Shown here in pieces: positions 1-6,002 of a DNA stretch of 6,002 nucleotides. The stretch is from contig JACMKH010000266.1 in assembly GCA_014380205.1 (NCBI GenBank), positions 1-6,002 on the forward strand. The letters are read 5' to 3'. Under the pieces are notes generated by a model. That model was not told the DNA's origin, did not search any database, and was given only the letters and a program-made list of their open reading frames with translations. Every line of letters begins with the position of its first letter. The first letter of the stretch is position 1. Source of the stretch: Sphingomonadaceae bacterium. Its GTDB lineage: Bacteria > Pseudomonadota > Alphaproteobacteria > Sphingomonadales > Sphingomonadaceae. Position numbers and translations under genes: made by a program.

Positions 1-1195
1 CGCCGCCGTCGAGGATGTCGCCGCCAACGCCGCCCTCGAGCGTGTCGTCGCCGGCGCGGCCGCGCAGCTTGTCGCCGCCGCCCGCCCCGCTCAGGAGCTC
101 GCCCGCTCCCGCGCCGAGCAGCGCGTCTCCGAAGCTCGAGCCGAGCACATGCGCGATGTTCGAATAGGTGTCGCCGGCCGCTTCGCCGGTGTTGGCGGCC
201 GGTGTCGTCAGATCGACCCGCACGCGGCCCAGCGCATCGGCATAGCTCACCCAGATTGTCGAGCTCGCATTGCCGATGAAATGGTCGTTGCCCGCGCCGC
301 CGTACAGCCAGCTCACGCCGGTCAGCGCCCCCGAGAGCACATCCTCGCCGTTTCCGCCCAAAAGCGTGCTGTCGTCGGGCCCGCCGAAGCCCGCGAGCAG
401 AAAGTCGTCGCCTTCGCCGCCGGCCAGCACCCCGCCGCCGCCATTGCCATAGATCGAGTCGTCGCCCTCGGCCCCGTCGATGCTGTCGGCGCCCGCGCTG
501 CCGTCGATCCGGTTGTCGAGCGCGTTGCCGCCGGTCGTGAGGCCGCCGATGGCGACCGACAAATTCTCGAGGTTCGCGCCGAGCACATAGTCGGTCGAGG
601 TGATGACGGCGTCGCCGCCCCCCGCGGGGAACTCGACGATCACGTCGCCCGCGTTGTCGACATGATAGAGGTCGCCGCCGCCGCCGCCGTGCATCGTGTC
701 CGCGCCTTGTCCGCCGTTGAGGATGTCGTTGCCGTCGCCGCCCTTGAGCAGATCATCGCCGCCGCCCGCGTCGAACACGTCATCGCTTCCGAAACCGCGC
801 AGGCTGTCGTTGCCCGATCCGGCGATGATGAGGTCCTGGTCTTCCCCACCGGTCAGGACGAGATCGATGAAGGCCACTCCGGCGATGAGCATGTTGACGT
901 AGAAAGAGGTGGATTCGGCGCTGAAGGTGTTTTGCGCCGAGAAATTGAAATCGAACTGAAGGATGACGTTGCCCGCTCCGAGAAAATCGAAGCTGATCGG
1001 GATACTCTCCGATTCCGAGCCGAACCCCCCGCCGCCGCCCCCGCCATGCTGACCGGCGACGCTGAAGCTCCACGAGGTGTCGCCGAAATATTCGCCGGTC
1101 TCGGGGTCGCTGTAGCCGTCGACCGTGTAAAACACGTCCATATAGAACTGGCCGCCGTCGCGATCGACAGTGAGGCCGTAGCCGGAGGTCGACAT
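1..1195 (-). CDS. RTX (hemolysin-type calcium-binding repeat) protein, N-terminal part
   Basis: Translating the minus strand from the ATG at 1195 gives 398 open codons to the left edge; the C-terminus is missing. Residues 1-115 form a non-repetitive domain I do not recognise, with a seven-glycine run at 51-57. Glycine/aspartate nonapeptides of the GGxGxDxUx type begin near 117 (KGGDGNDIL at 151-159, AGDDTLEGG at 381-389). Two modules common in alphaproteobacterial RTX proteins interrupt them: about 174-230 (LYHVDNAGD through YVLGANLENLSV) and about 314-360 (WVSYADALGRVRVDL through ALLG). RTX repeats of this family bind Ca2+ and fold as parallel beta-rolls after export. There is no N-terminal signal peptide, which fits type I secretion by a C-terminal signal that would lie outside the window. 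The start is supported by GGGGAG six bases upstream; an in-frame TAG lies 48 bases upstream, and a GTG directly before the ATG is the only alternative. No enzymatic motif is visible, so the function is unknown. Confidence 0.9.
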   Translation of the reverse strand, partial: MSTSGYGLTVDRDGGQFYMDVFYTVDGYSDPETGEYFGDTSWSFSVAGQHGGGGGGGFGSESESIPISFDFLGAGNVILQFDFNFSAQNTFSAESTSFYVNMLIAGVAFIDLVLTGGEDQDLIIAGSGNDSLRGFGSDDVFDAGGGDDLLKGGDGNDILNGGQGADTMHGGGGGDLYHVDNAGDVIVEFPAGGGDAVITSTDYVLGANLENLSVAIGGLTTGGNALDNRIDGSAGADSIDGAEGDDSIYGNGGGGVLAGGEGDDFLLAGFGGPDDSTLLGGNGEDVLSGALTGVSWLYGGAGNDHFIGNASSTIWVSYADALGRVRVDLTTPAANTGEAAGDTYSNIAHVLGSSFGDALLGAGAGELLSGAGGGDKLRGRAGDDTLEGGVGGDILDGG

Positions 1196-1201
1196 CACAC
1201 T

Positions 1202-1207
1202 CTCCCC
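1202..1207 (-). promoter_or_regulatory. Ribosome binding site of the RTX gene
   Basis: The minus strand reads GGGGAG followed by six bases and then the ATG at 1195. This purine-rich Shine-Dalgarno match at normal spacing fixes the start of the RTX gene. Confidence 0.7.
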
Positions 1208-1234
1208 GCCCGCGCCACTGACGGCGCCGAGCGA

Positions 1235-1263
1235 AGCCTACATGCGACCGGGGGATTGCGCAA
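1235..1263 (-). promoter_or_regulatory. Weak candidate promoter for the RTX gene
   Basis: On the minus strand TTGCGC (1263-1258) and TAGGCT (1240-1235) are separated by 17 bases. Each matches the sigma-70 consensus at only three of six positions. If used, transcription would begin near 1228, leaving a leader of about 33 bases before the ATG. The -35 element lies inside the palindrome at 1254-1265. This is a guess from spacing; read-through from gyrA is equally possible. Confidence 0.15.
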
Positions 1264-1265
1264 TC
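1254..1265. repeat. Perfect 12-bp palindrome between gyrA and the RTX gene
   Basis: GATTGCGCAATC is exactly self-complementary. Outside a mismatched pair at 1253/1266, the next two pairs (1251-1252 with 1267-1268) are complementary again. No T-tract follows on the minus strand, so it is not a standard intrinsic terminator for gyrA. It could be a dimeric regulator site or a weak hairpin. It overlaps the weak -35 candidate of the RTX gene. Confidence 0.4.
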
Positions 1266-1290
1266 GCCGCGCGCCGCCACCGCCGGGCGG

Positions 1291-3996
1291 TTAACCCTGT
1301 TCGGGAGGCTCGGCCTCGCGCAGGTCGGCCTCGGCCTCCTCCTCGCTCTCCTCGATCCGCGCGGCGGAGACGACGTGCTCGTCGTCGGCGACGTCGAAGA
1401 GGCGGACGCCCGCGCTGCCGCGGCCGATCACGCGCAGATCGCCCATGGTCATGCGGATGAGCTTGGCCTGATCGGTGACGAGCATCAGCTGCTCGCCGTT
1501 GGCGGCGGGGAAGCTCGCAACGACGGGGCCGTTGCGACCGATGTTGGCGATGTTGGTGATGCCTTGGCCGCCGCGGTTGGTGCGGCGATACTCATAGGCG
1601 CTGGTGCGCTTGCCATAGCCGTTGGCGCAGACCGTGAGGATGAACTGCTCGGCCTCGGCGAACTCGCGCATCCGCTCGGGGCCGAGCGTGGCCTCGTTCT
1701 CATTCTCCTTCCACGGCGCGGCGCGCAGATATTCCTCGCGCTCCTCGGTCGAGGCGGCGAAGCCCTTGAGGATCGAGAGCGAGATGACCCGGTCGTCGCC
1801 CTTGAGCGCGATCCCGCGCACGCCCGTCGAGGTGCGGCTCTGGAATTCGCGCACCGCCGTCGCCTCGAAGCGGATCGCCTTGCCGTTGCGCGTCGCGAGC
1901 AGGACGTCGTCGGTCCCGGTCAACAGCGCGACGCCGATCAGACAATCGTCGGAATCCTCCTCGAAGCGCATCGCGAACTTGCCGTTCGAGGGGATGCTGG
2001 TGAAACTGTCCATCGAGTTGCGCCGGACGCCGCCGCGCGCGGTCGCGAAGACGACGTGAAGCTTGCCCCATTCGGCCTCGTCCTCGGGGAGCGGAAGCAC
2101 GGTCGAGATGGTCTCGCCGGGAGCCAGCGGGAGCAGGTTGATCATCGATCGGCCGCGCGTGTTGGCGCCGCCCTCGGGCAGCCGCCAGACCTTCATCCGA
2201 TAGACCTTGCCGTGGGTCGAGAAGAACAACACGGGGGTGTGGGTCGAGGTGACGAACAGCTCGGTGACCGCGTCCTCGTCCTTGGTCGCCATTCCCGCGC
2301 GGCCCTTGCCGCCGCGCTTCTGCGCGCGGAAGGTCTCGAGCGGCGTGCGCTTGATGTAGCCGCCGAGCGTGACCGTGACGACCATGTCCTCGCGCTCGAT
2401 GAGATCCTCGTCCTCGATGTCGGCGTCGGCGGCGACGATCTCCGAGCGGCGAGGGGTGACGTAGGTCGTGCGGATCGCCTCGAGCTCCTCGCGCATCACC
2501 GCGTAGAGCTTGGCGCGGTCGGCGAGGATCGCGAGCAGCTCGCCGATCGACGCGGCGAGGCCGGCGAGCTCCTCGCCGATCTCGTCGCGGCCGAGCGCGG
2601 TCAGGCGGTGGAGGCGGAGGTCAAGGATCGCGCGGACCTGCGCTTCCGAGAGCTTGTAGATATCACCCGCGACGACGGTTTCGACCGCCTCGACGAGCCG
2701 GATATATTGGCGGATCTCGGCGATCGGCCATTCGCGCGCGAGCAGCGCGGCGCGCGCCTCGGCGGGGTTGGCCGAGGCGCGGATGATCCGCACGACCTCG
2801 TCGAGATTGGTCACCGCGACGACAAGGCCGAGCAAGAGATGCGCGCGGTCGCGCGCCTTGGCGAGCTCGAACTTGGCGCGCCGCGTGATGACCTCCTCGC
2901 GAAACTTGACGAAGGCCTCGATAAAATCGCGCAGGTTGAGCGTCTCGGGCCGCCCGCCGCGGATCGCGAGCATGTTGGCGGGGAAGCTCGATTGCGCGGG
3001 GGTGTGGCGCCAGAGTTGGTTGAGCACGACATCGGGGGTGGCGTCGCGCTTCAAATCGATGACGATGCGCACGCCCTCGCGGCTCGACAGGTCGCGGACG
3101 TCCGAAATGCCCTCGATCCGCTTGTCGCGCGCGGCATCGGCGATCCGCTCGACGAGGTTGTTCTTGCTCGTCTGATAGGGGATTTCGGTGAGGATGATCG
3201 CGCGACGCCCCTCTCCCCTATTGGCGCGGCTTTCCTCGATCTCGTGGCGCGAGCGCATGATGATCGAGCCGCGCCCGGTGTGATAGGCCGAGCGCGCGCC
3301 GGCGCGGCCCAGGATCAGCGCGCCGGTCGGGAAATCGGGCGCGGGGACGATCTCGATGAGCTCGTCGATGCTGATCGCGGGGTTGTCGATATAGGCGAAG
3401 CACGCGTCGAGCACCTCGCCGAGGTTGTGCGGGGGAATGTTGGTCGCCATGCCGACGGCGATCCCGCCCGCGCCGTTGACGAGCACGTTGGGAAAGCGCG
3501 CGGGGAGCACTTGGGGCTCATCGCGCGAGCCGTCGTAATTGGGAACGAAATCGACGGTGTCCTTCTCGAGATCCTCGAGCAGGGTCATCGCCACCTTGGT
3601 GAGCCGCGCCTCGGTGTAGCGCATCGATGCTGGCGGATCGGGGTCCATCGAGCCGAAATTGCCCTGGCCGTCGATCAGCATCACGCGCATCGCCCAATCC
3701 TGCGCGAGCCGCGCCAGCGCGTCGTAGATCGAGCTGTCGCCGTGCGGATGATAGTTGCCCATCACGTCGCCGACGATCTTGGCCGATTTGCGATACGGCC
3801 GGCCGGGCACGAATCCGCCCTCTTGGCAGGCGTAGAGGATGCGGCGGTGGACGGGCTTGAGGCCGTCGCGTACGTCGGGCAGCGCGCGGCTTACGATCAC
3901 CGACATCGCGTAATCGAGATAGCTCGCCTTCATCTCGTCGACGATGTCGATGGGCGAAATGTCCGAGGGCTCGGCGAGGATGGGCTCGTCGCTCAA
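1291..3996 (-). CDS. gyrA: DNA gyrase subunit A
   Basis: GyrA is the DNA-cleaving and -rejoining subunit of type IIA topoisomerase; with GyrB it introduces negative supercoils using ATP. The product is 901 aa, within the usual size range. The winged-helix/breakage region has the catalytic pair Arg126-Tyr127 in MRYTEARL. The quinolone region [12 protein letters not shown] has Ser88 and Asp92 at the E. coli 83 and 87 positions. Tower and coiled-coil regions follow to about residue 520. The C-terminal beta-pinwheel (about 535-880) contains the GyrA box QKRGGKG at 559-565, which separates GyrA from ParC, and ends in an acidic tail. About 40 charged residues (744-784) form an insertion relative to E. 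coli. The start is TTG: an in-frame TAG lies 39 bases upstream, no ATG, GTG or CTG lies between, and the first internal ATG (Met22) would remove conserved sequence. GGAAAG sits seven bases before the TTG. yaaA lies 112 bp upstream. Confidence 0.98.
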   Translation of the reverse strand: MSDEPILAEPSDISPIDIVDEMKASYLDYAMSVIVSRALPDVRDGLKPVHRRILYACQEGGFVPGRPYRKSAKIVGDVMGNYHPHGDSSIYDALARLAQDWAMRVMLIDGQGNFGSMDPDPPASMRYTEARLTKVAMTLLEDLEKDTVDFVPNYDGSRDEPQVLPARFPNVLVNGAGGIAVGMATNIPPHNLGEVLDACFAYIDNPAISIDELIEIVPAPDFPTGALILGRAGARSAYHTGRGSIIMRSRHEIEESRANRGEGRRAIILTEIPYQTSKNNLVERIADAARDKRIEGISDVRDLSSREGVRIVIDLKRDATPDVVLNQLWRHTPAQSSFPANMLAIRGGRPETLNLRDFIEAFVKFREEVITRRAKFELAKARDRAHLLLGLVVAVTNLDEVVRIIRASANPAEARAALLAREWPIAEIRQYIRLVEAVETVVAGDIYKLSEAQVRAILDLRLHRLTALGRDEIGEELAGLAASIGELLAILADRAKLYAVMREELEAIRTTYVTPRRSEIVAADADIEDEDLIEREDMVVTVTLGGYIKRTPLETFRAQKRGGKGRAGMATKDEDAVTELFVTSTHTPVLFFSTHGKVYRMKVWRLPEGGANTRGRSMINLLPLAPGETISTVLPLPEDEAEWGKLHVVFATARGGVRRNSMDSFTSIPSNGKFAMRFEEDSDDCLIGVALLTGTDDVLLATRNGKAIRFEATAVREFQSRTSTGVRGIALKGDDRVISLSILKGFAASTEEREEYLRAAPWKENENEATLGPERMREFAEAEQFILTVCANGYGKRTSAYEYRRTNRGGQGITNIANIGRNGPVVASFPAANGEQLMLVTDQAKLIRMTMGDLRVIGRGSAGVRLFDVADDEHVVSAARIEESEEEAEADLREAEPPEQG

Positions 3997-4003
3997 AAGG
4001 CTG

Positions 4004-4009
4004 CTTTCC
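4004..4009 (-). promoter_or_regulatory. Ribosome binding site supporting the TTG start of gyrA
   Basis: The minus strand reads GGAAAG, then seven bases, then TTG at 3996. The match to the anti-Shine-Dalgarno is partial (GGA core), but the spacing is right. With the in-frame TAG at 4033-4035 it supports initiation at the TTG. Confidence 0.45.
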
Positions 4010-4083
4010 GCTGAAATGCGCTGGTTCGGAGACTAGCAGGGGAGGGGGAAGATGGCCAGTCTCGGGGGCCGGGATTGGGGATG

Positions 4084-4112
4084 AATCTGGGCGCTGGAGG
4101 CCGTTTTTTCAA
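4084..4112 (-). promoter_or_regulatory. Candidate gyrA promoter overlapping the yaaA stop codon
   Basis: On the minus strand TTGAAA (4112-4107, five of six to consensus) and CAGATT (4089-4084, three of six) are exactly 17 bases apart. The -35 element includes the TGA stop of yaaA. Transcription would start near 4077, giving a leader of about 80 bases before the TTG of gyrA. The -10 is poor, so confidence is modest. It would let gyrA be transcribed independently of yaaA. Confidence 0.3.
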
Positions 4113-4876
4113 GCCGCCGGTGTCCGCACTAAGCGCCAGCTGTCGCCCTCGGACGCCGCCGCGTCGAAGCGATAGCCGTCGGTGTCGAAACCCTTCAGCG
4201 CCTCGGGATCGTCGAGCCGATGCTCGCAGATGTAACGCGCGACGAGCCCGCGCGCGCGCTTGGCCTCGAAGCTGATGAAGCGCGCCTCGCCGCCGCGCTC
4301 CTCGCGCAGATCGATGGCGATGATCCGCGCGCCCCTGAGCGCCCGCGCGCCGTCGAGCGCGGCCCAATACTCCTGGCTCGCGAGGTTGACGATCACGTCC
4401 GAGCCTTCGGCGTCGAGATCGTCCGCCAGCTGTCGCGCGATCTTGCCGCCCCAGAAATCCACCAGCGTCCTGTACCGCGGCGCCCAGCGCGTTCCCATCT
4501 CGAGCCGGTATGGGCGGATTCGGTCGAGCGGCCGGAGCAGGCCGTAGAGCCCCGAGAGGATGCGGACATGGTCCTGGGCGAAGTCGATCGCCTCGGGCTC
4601 GAGCGATTTGGCCTCGAAGCCGCGATAGACGTCGCCCGCGAAGGCGTAGATCGCCTGGCGCTCGGGTTGCGACCAGAAATCGCGGTAGCGGCGATGGTTG
4701 AGCTCGATCAGGCTGTCCGAGACGGGCATCACGCGCTTGAGCTTGGGTTTCGAAAGGTTCGACGCGGCGGTGACGAGCCGGTCGGTCTCGATCGGAAAGC
4801 GCGGTTCGGTGCGGGCGATTTCGGGCAGGCCGCTCTCGAAGTCGAGCGACTTGGCCGGCGACAGAATTGCGAGCAT
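4109..4876 (-). CDS. yaaA: Peroxide stress protein YaaA (DUF328/UPF0246 family)
   Basis: From the ATG at 4876 the product is 255 aa, close to the 258 aa of E. coli YaaA, and starts at the same place (MLAILSPAKSLDF against MLILISPAKTLDY). Family blocks are intact: SPAK (6-9), FAGDVY (79-84), LSGLYGLLRPLD (107-118), YRLEMGTR (123-130), VNLASQEY (163-170) and ISFEAKRARGL (201-211). E. coli YaaA is a cytoplasmic protein induced by OxyR that lowers free intracellular iron during hydrogen peroxide stress; DNA binding has also been reported. The biochemical mechanism is not settled. The ATG has no Shine-Dalgarno at normal distance, but an in-frame GTG at 4885 has GAAAGG six bases upstream and would add three residues. 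A TTG at 4912 is also in frame. I chose the ATG from family alignment and from a promoter placed to give a leaderless mRNA. gyrA follows after 112 bp. Confidence 0.95.
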   Translation of the reverse strand: MLAILSPAKSLDFESGLPEIARTEPRFPIETDRLVTAASNLSKPKLKRVMPVSDSLIELNHRRYRDFWSQPERQAIYAFAGDVYRGFEAKSLEPEAIDFAQDHVRILSGLYGLLRPLDRIRPYRLEMGTRWAPRYRTLVDFWGGKIARQLADDLDAEGSDVIVNLASQEYWAALDGARALRGARIIAIDLREERGGEARFISFEAKRARGLVARYICEHRLDDPEALKGFDTDGYRFDAAASEGDSWRLVRTPAA

Positions 4877-4883
4877 GCGCGGC

Positions 4884-4912
4884 ACGTTAGGCCTTTCGCC
4901 GCGCGGCGTCAA
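4884..4912 (-). promoter_or_regulatory. Candidate yaaA promoter placed for a leaderless transcript
   Basis: The minus strand has TTGACG (4912-4907, five of six to consensus), a 17-base spacer and TAACGT (4889-4884, three of six). Counting seven bases from the -10 puts the transcription start at about 4877-4876, which is the ATG itself. If real, yaaA mRNA would have little or no 5' leader. The same bases contain the competing GAAAGG-N6-GTG arrangement (4897-4883), which would require an upstream promoter. Confidence 0.4.
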
Positions 4913-4917
4913 AGCGG

Positions 4918-4955
4918 GCGCGGCCGCCGGTTCAATCGCCGTTCAGCGGCCGCGC
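4918..4955. repeat. Perfect 10-bp inverted repeat in the divergent spacer
   Basis: GCGCGGCCGC (4918-4927) and its reverse complement GCGGCCGCGC (4946-4955) flank 18 bases. Each arm contains the palindrome GCGGCCGC, a NotI site. The 18-base interior and its edges carry an imperfect direct repeat, GCCGGTTCA then GCCGTTCA. The structure lies between the proposed yaaA promoter and the proposed TPR-gene promoter. It may be a regulator site or a hairpin; in GC-rich DNA chance symmetry is possible. Confidence 0.5.
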
Positions 4956-4980
4956 GGCAGATCGCCCCGGCCCACGCAAC

Positions 4981-5009
4981 TTGTCGGCGGGGACATCCGT
5001 TAGTAGCAG
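4981..5009 (+). promoter_or_regulatory. Weak candidate promoter for the exported TPR gene
   Basis: TTGTCG (4981-4986, four of six) and TAGCAG (5004-5009, three of six) are 17 bases apart. Transcription would start near 5016, about 43 bases before the ATG and just before the short hairpin at 5021-5035. The evidence is spacing plus weak hexamers only. Confidence 0.2.
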
Positions 5010-5020
5010 GGAAGGCGACA

Positions 5021-5035
5021 GGCGGGCTAGCCGCC
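5021..5035 (+). other. Short leader hairpin upstream of the TPR gene
   Basis: GGCGG, a five-base loop GCTAG, then CCGCC form a five-pair all-GC stem. It ends 11 bases before the GGAGAAGG ribosome binding site. If transcription starts near 5016 it would lie at the 5' end of the mRNA, where hairpins often slow decay. There is no T-tract, so it is not a terminator. Confidence 0.35.
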
Positions 5036-5046
5036 GCGCTGGCTTG

Positions 5047-5054
5047 GGAGAAGG
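5047..5054 (+). promoter_or_regulatory. Ribosome binding site of the TPR gene
   Basis: GGAGAAGG precedes the ATG at 5059. GGAG ends eight bases before the start and AAGG four bases before it. This strong match fixes the start of the exported TPR protein. Confidence 0.75.
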
Positions 5055-5058
5055 CAAT

Positions 5059-6002
5059 ATGAAACTCGTCTCAAAACTCGCGCTGGGCGCGGCGTTGTGC
5101 ACAGGCATTTCCGGGTTGGCGCTGGCTCCCGCGCAGGCGCAACCGGCGGCCGAGGAGGCCGTAGAGTTCGACGCTGGCGAGATCAGCGAACCGGTGCGCG
5201 CGCCAGTGGCCGCGGCGCAGGCCGCGCTCGCCGCCGAGCCCAAGGACACCGCTACGGCGCTTTCGCAGACGCAGAGCGCCGTACCGCTGATCGTCAACGA
5301 CGACGACCGCTTCATCGTCGGCCAGATGCTTATCCAGGTCGGCGCGGCGATGCAGACGGCGGGCGCCGCCGACGCGCAGGTCATGCCGCTGCTCCTCCAG
5401 GGCGCCCAACTCTCGTTGCAAAGCAACCGCGTCGAGATCGCACGGCGGCCCGCGCTCTATATCCTGATCGGCAACGACGCGCAGGAGCGCGAGGATTGGC
5501 CGGCGGCGCTCGCCGCCTATGAGAATGCTCTGCGCTACGGGCCGCAAAATGCGGACGCGGCCATCCAGGTCGCCAACGTCCAGTTCCGCTCGAACAACAT
5601 TCAGGCCGGATACGCCACGATCGACCGCGCGATCGAGCTCAAGCGCGCCTCGGGCCAGCCGGTGCCTGACAACTGGATCATGGTGCCGCTGCGTTACGCC
5701 GCCGAGGCGCGCGATCTTGCGCGGTTCAACACGTATAGCGAGATGCTGCTGCGCGCCTATGGAACCGAGCCCGACCGCTGGCACGACATCCTCTTCTCGT
5801 ACCAGAATCTCGCGGCGCTCGACGATCAGGCCAACCTCGACATGTTCCGGCTGGCGCGCGCGACCCGCTCGATTCAGGAGCCCAACGAGTTCCAGGAATA
5901 TGTCGTGCTGGCGACCACCCATGGGCTTCCCGGCGAGGCGCAGGCCGCGCAGAACGCGGGAATCGCCGCCTCTGCATGGCCGGCGGGCGCGGAGCCCACG
6001 GC
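5059..6002 (+). CDS. Exported TPR-repeat protein of unknown function, N-terminal part
   Basis: The plus strand is open from the ATG at 5059 to the right edge: 314 codons plus two bases, with no stop, so the C-terminus is missing. Residues 1-27 look like a Sec signal peptide, with Lys2 and Lys6, a hydrophobic core of about 7-23, and a likely cleavage after APAQA (27/28). An Ala/Gln/Glu-rich low-complexity linker follows (about 28-75). Two tetratricopeptide-like helix pairs are visible at about 131-164 (ALYILIGNDAQEREDW, then AALAAYENALRYGPQN) and about 165-195 (ADAAIQVANVQFRSNN, then AGYATIDRAIEL). Residues 200-310 look alpha-helical and may be degenerate repeats. TPR domains are protein-binding scaffolds, so a periplasmic or envelope adaptor role is inferred; no enzymatic motif is seen. 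The gene is divergent from yaaA across 182 bp and has a strong ribosome binding site. I recognise no named family. Confidence 0.88.
   Translation, partial: MKLVSKLALGAALCTGISGLALAPAQAQPAAEEAVEFDAGEISEPVRAPVAAAQAALAAEPKDTATALSQTQSAVPLIVNDDDRFIVGQMLIQVGAAMQTAGAADAQVMPLLLQGAQLSLQSNRVEIARRPALYILIGNDAQEREDWPAALAAYENALRYGPQNADAAIQVANVQFRSNNIQAGYATIDRAIELKRASGQPVPDNWIMVPLRYAAEARDLARFNTYSEMLLRAYGTEPDRWHDILFSYQNLAALDDQANLDMFRLARATRSIQEPNEFQEYVVLATTHGLPGEAQAAQNAGIAASAWPAGAEPT

Noticed and set aside
1..900. Short, regularly recurring GC-rich motifs (gtcgccg-like) that could suggest a tandem repeat or CRISPR-like array
   Set aside because: They are the reverse complement of Gly-Asp codons in RTX nonapeptides. 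Spacing follows the protein repeat and there are no conserved identical repeats with unique spacers.
1196..1290. Intrinsic terminator after gyrA
   Set aside because: GC-rich symmetric stretches (1280-1290 and 1254-1265) exist, but neither is followed by a T-tract on the minus strand. Termination may be Rho-dependent or absent.
149..1294. 381-codon open frame on the plus strand opposite the RTX gene
   Set aside because: Same codon-aligned antisense shadow. The minus strand gives proper RTX nonapeptides with a ribosome binding site; the plus product is Ala/Val/Arg-rich without motifs.
1291..3996. Possibility that the topoisomerase subunit is ParC instead of GyrA
   Set aside because: A full GyrA box (QKRGGKG), a complete C-terminal pinwheel and a length of 901 aa point to GyrA; ParC lacks the canonical box and is usually shorter.
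1375..4014. 879-codon open frame on the plus strand opposite gyrA
   Set aside because: It is in the frame whose codons pair exactly with gyrA codons, so its stops would need TTA, CTA or TCA codons in gyrA, which are rare in GC-rich genes. It has Asp/Ala/Arg-biased low-complexity content and no family match, while gyrA is unmistakable.
3997..4108. Terminator or small gene between yaaA and gyrA
   Set aside because: Only an A-run right at the yaaA stop on the minus strand and a pyrimidine-rich stretch are seen; no stem-loop with T-tract and no credible short coding frame.
4220..5062. 280-codon open frame on the plus strand opposite yaaA
   Set aside because: Codon-aligned antisense shadow of a clear yaaA; it also runs across the promoter region and into the start of the TPR gene.
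5071..5922. 283-codon open frame on the minus strand opposite the TPR gene
   Set aside because: Codon-aligned antisense shadow. The plus strand has a signal peptide, TPR pattern and strong ribosome binding site; the minus product has none.

Overview
The window reads as a chromosomal segment of an alphaproteobacterium, most likely Sphingomonadales (Sphingomonas-like). G+C is high, roughly two thirds by eye, with G/C-ending codons. The GyrA resembles what I recall of sphingomonad GyrA proteins. The lineage call is recognition from memory, not a search.

Layout, left to right. Positions 1-1195 (minus) hold the N-terminal 398 codons of an RTX/hemolysin-type calcium-binding protein that runs off the left edge. 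Positions 1291-3996 (minus) hold a complete gyrA (DNA gyrase subunit A, 901 aa) starting at TTG. Positions 4109-4876 (minus) hold a complete yaaA/DUF328 peroxide-stress protein (255 aa). Positions 5059-6002 (plus) hold the first 314 codons of an exported TPR-containing protein that runs off the right edge. The gaps are short: 95 bp (RTX-gyrA), 112 bp (gyrA-yaaA) and 182 bp (divergent yaaA/TPR).

The three minus-strand genes are read yaaA, gyrA, RTX. They need not be one operon. Promoter-like sequences can be proposed ahead of each, and I see no classical hairpin-plus-T-tract terminator. The divergent spacer carries a perfect 10-bp inverted repeat between the two proposed promoters. gyrA and yaaA are housekeeping and stress genes. 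The RTX gene is a probable type I-secreted or surface protein, and the TPR gene a probable periplasmic protein. No functional link among the four is evident.

I found no RNA gene, CRISPR array, insertion sequence, phage gene or recognisable defence cassette. Nothing here is convincingly a new biological system. The points worth a second look are small: a possible leaderless yaaA transcript, a TTG-started gyrA, an uncharacterised N-terminal domain on the RTX protein, and symmetric sequences in the intergenic gaps.
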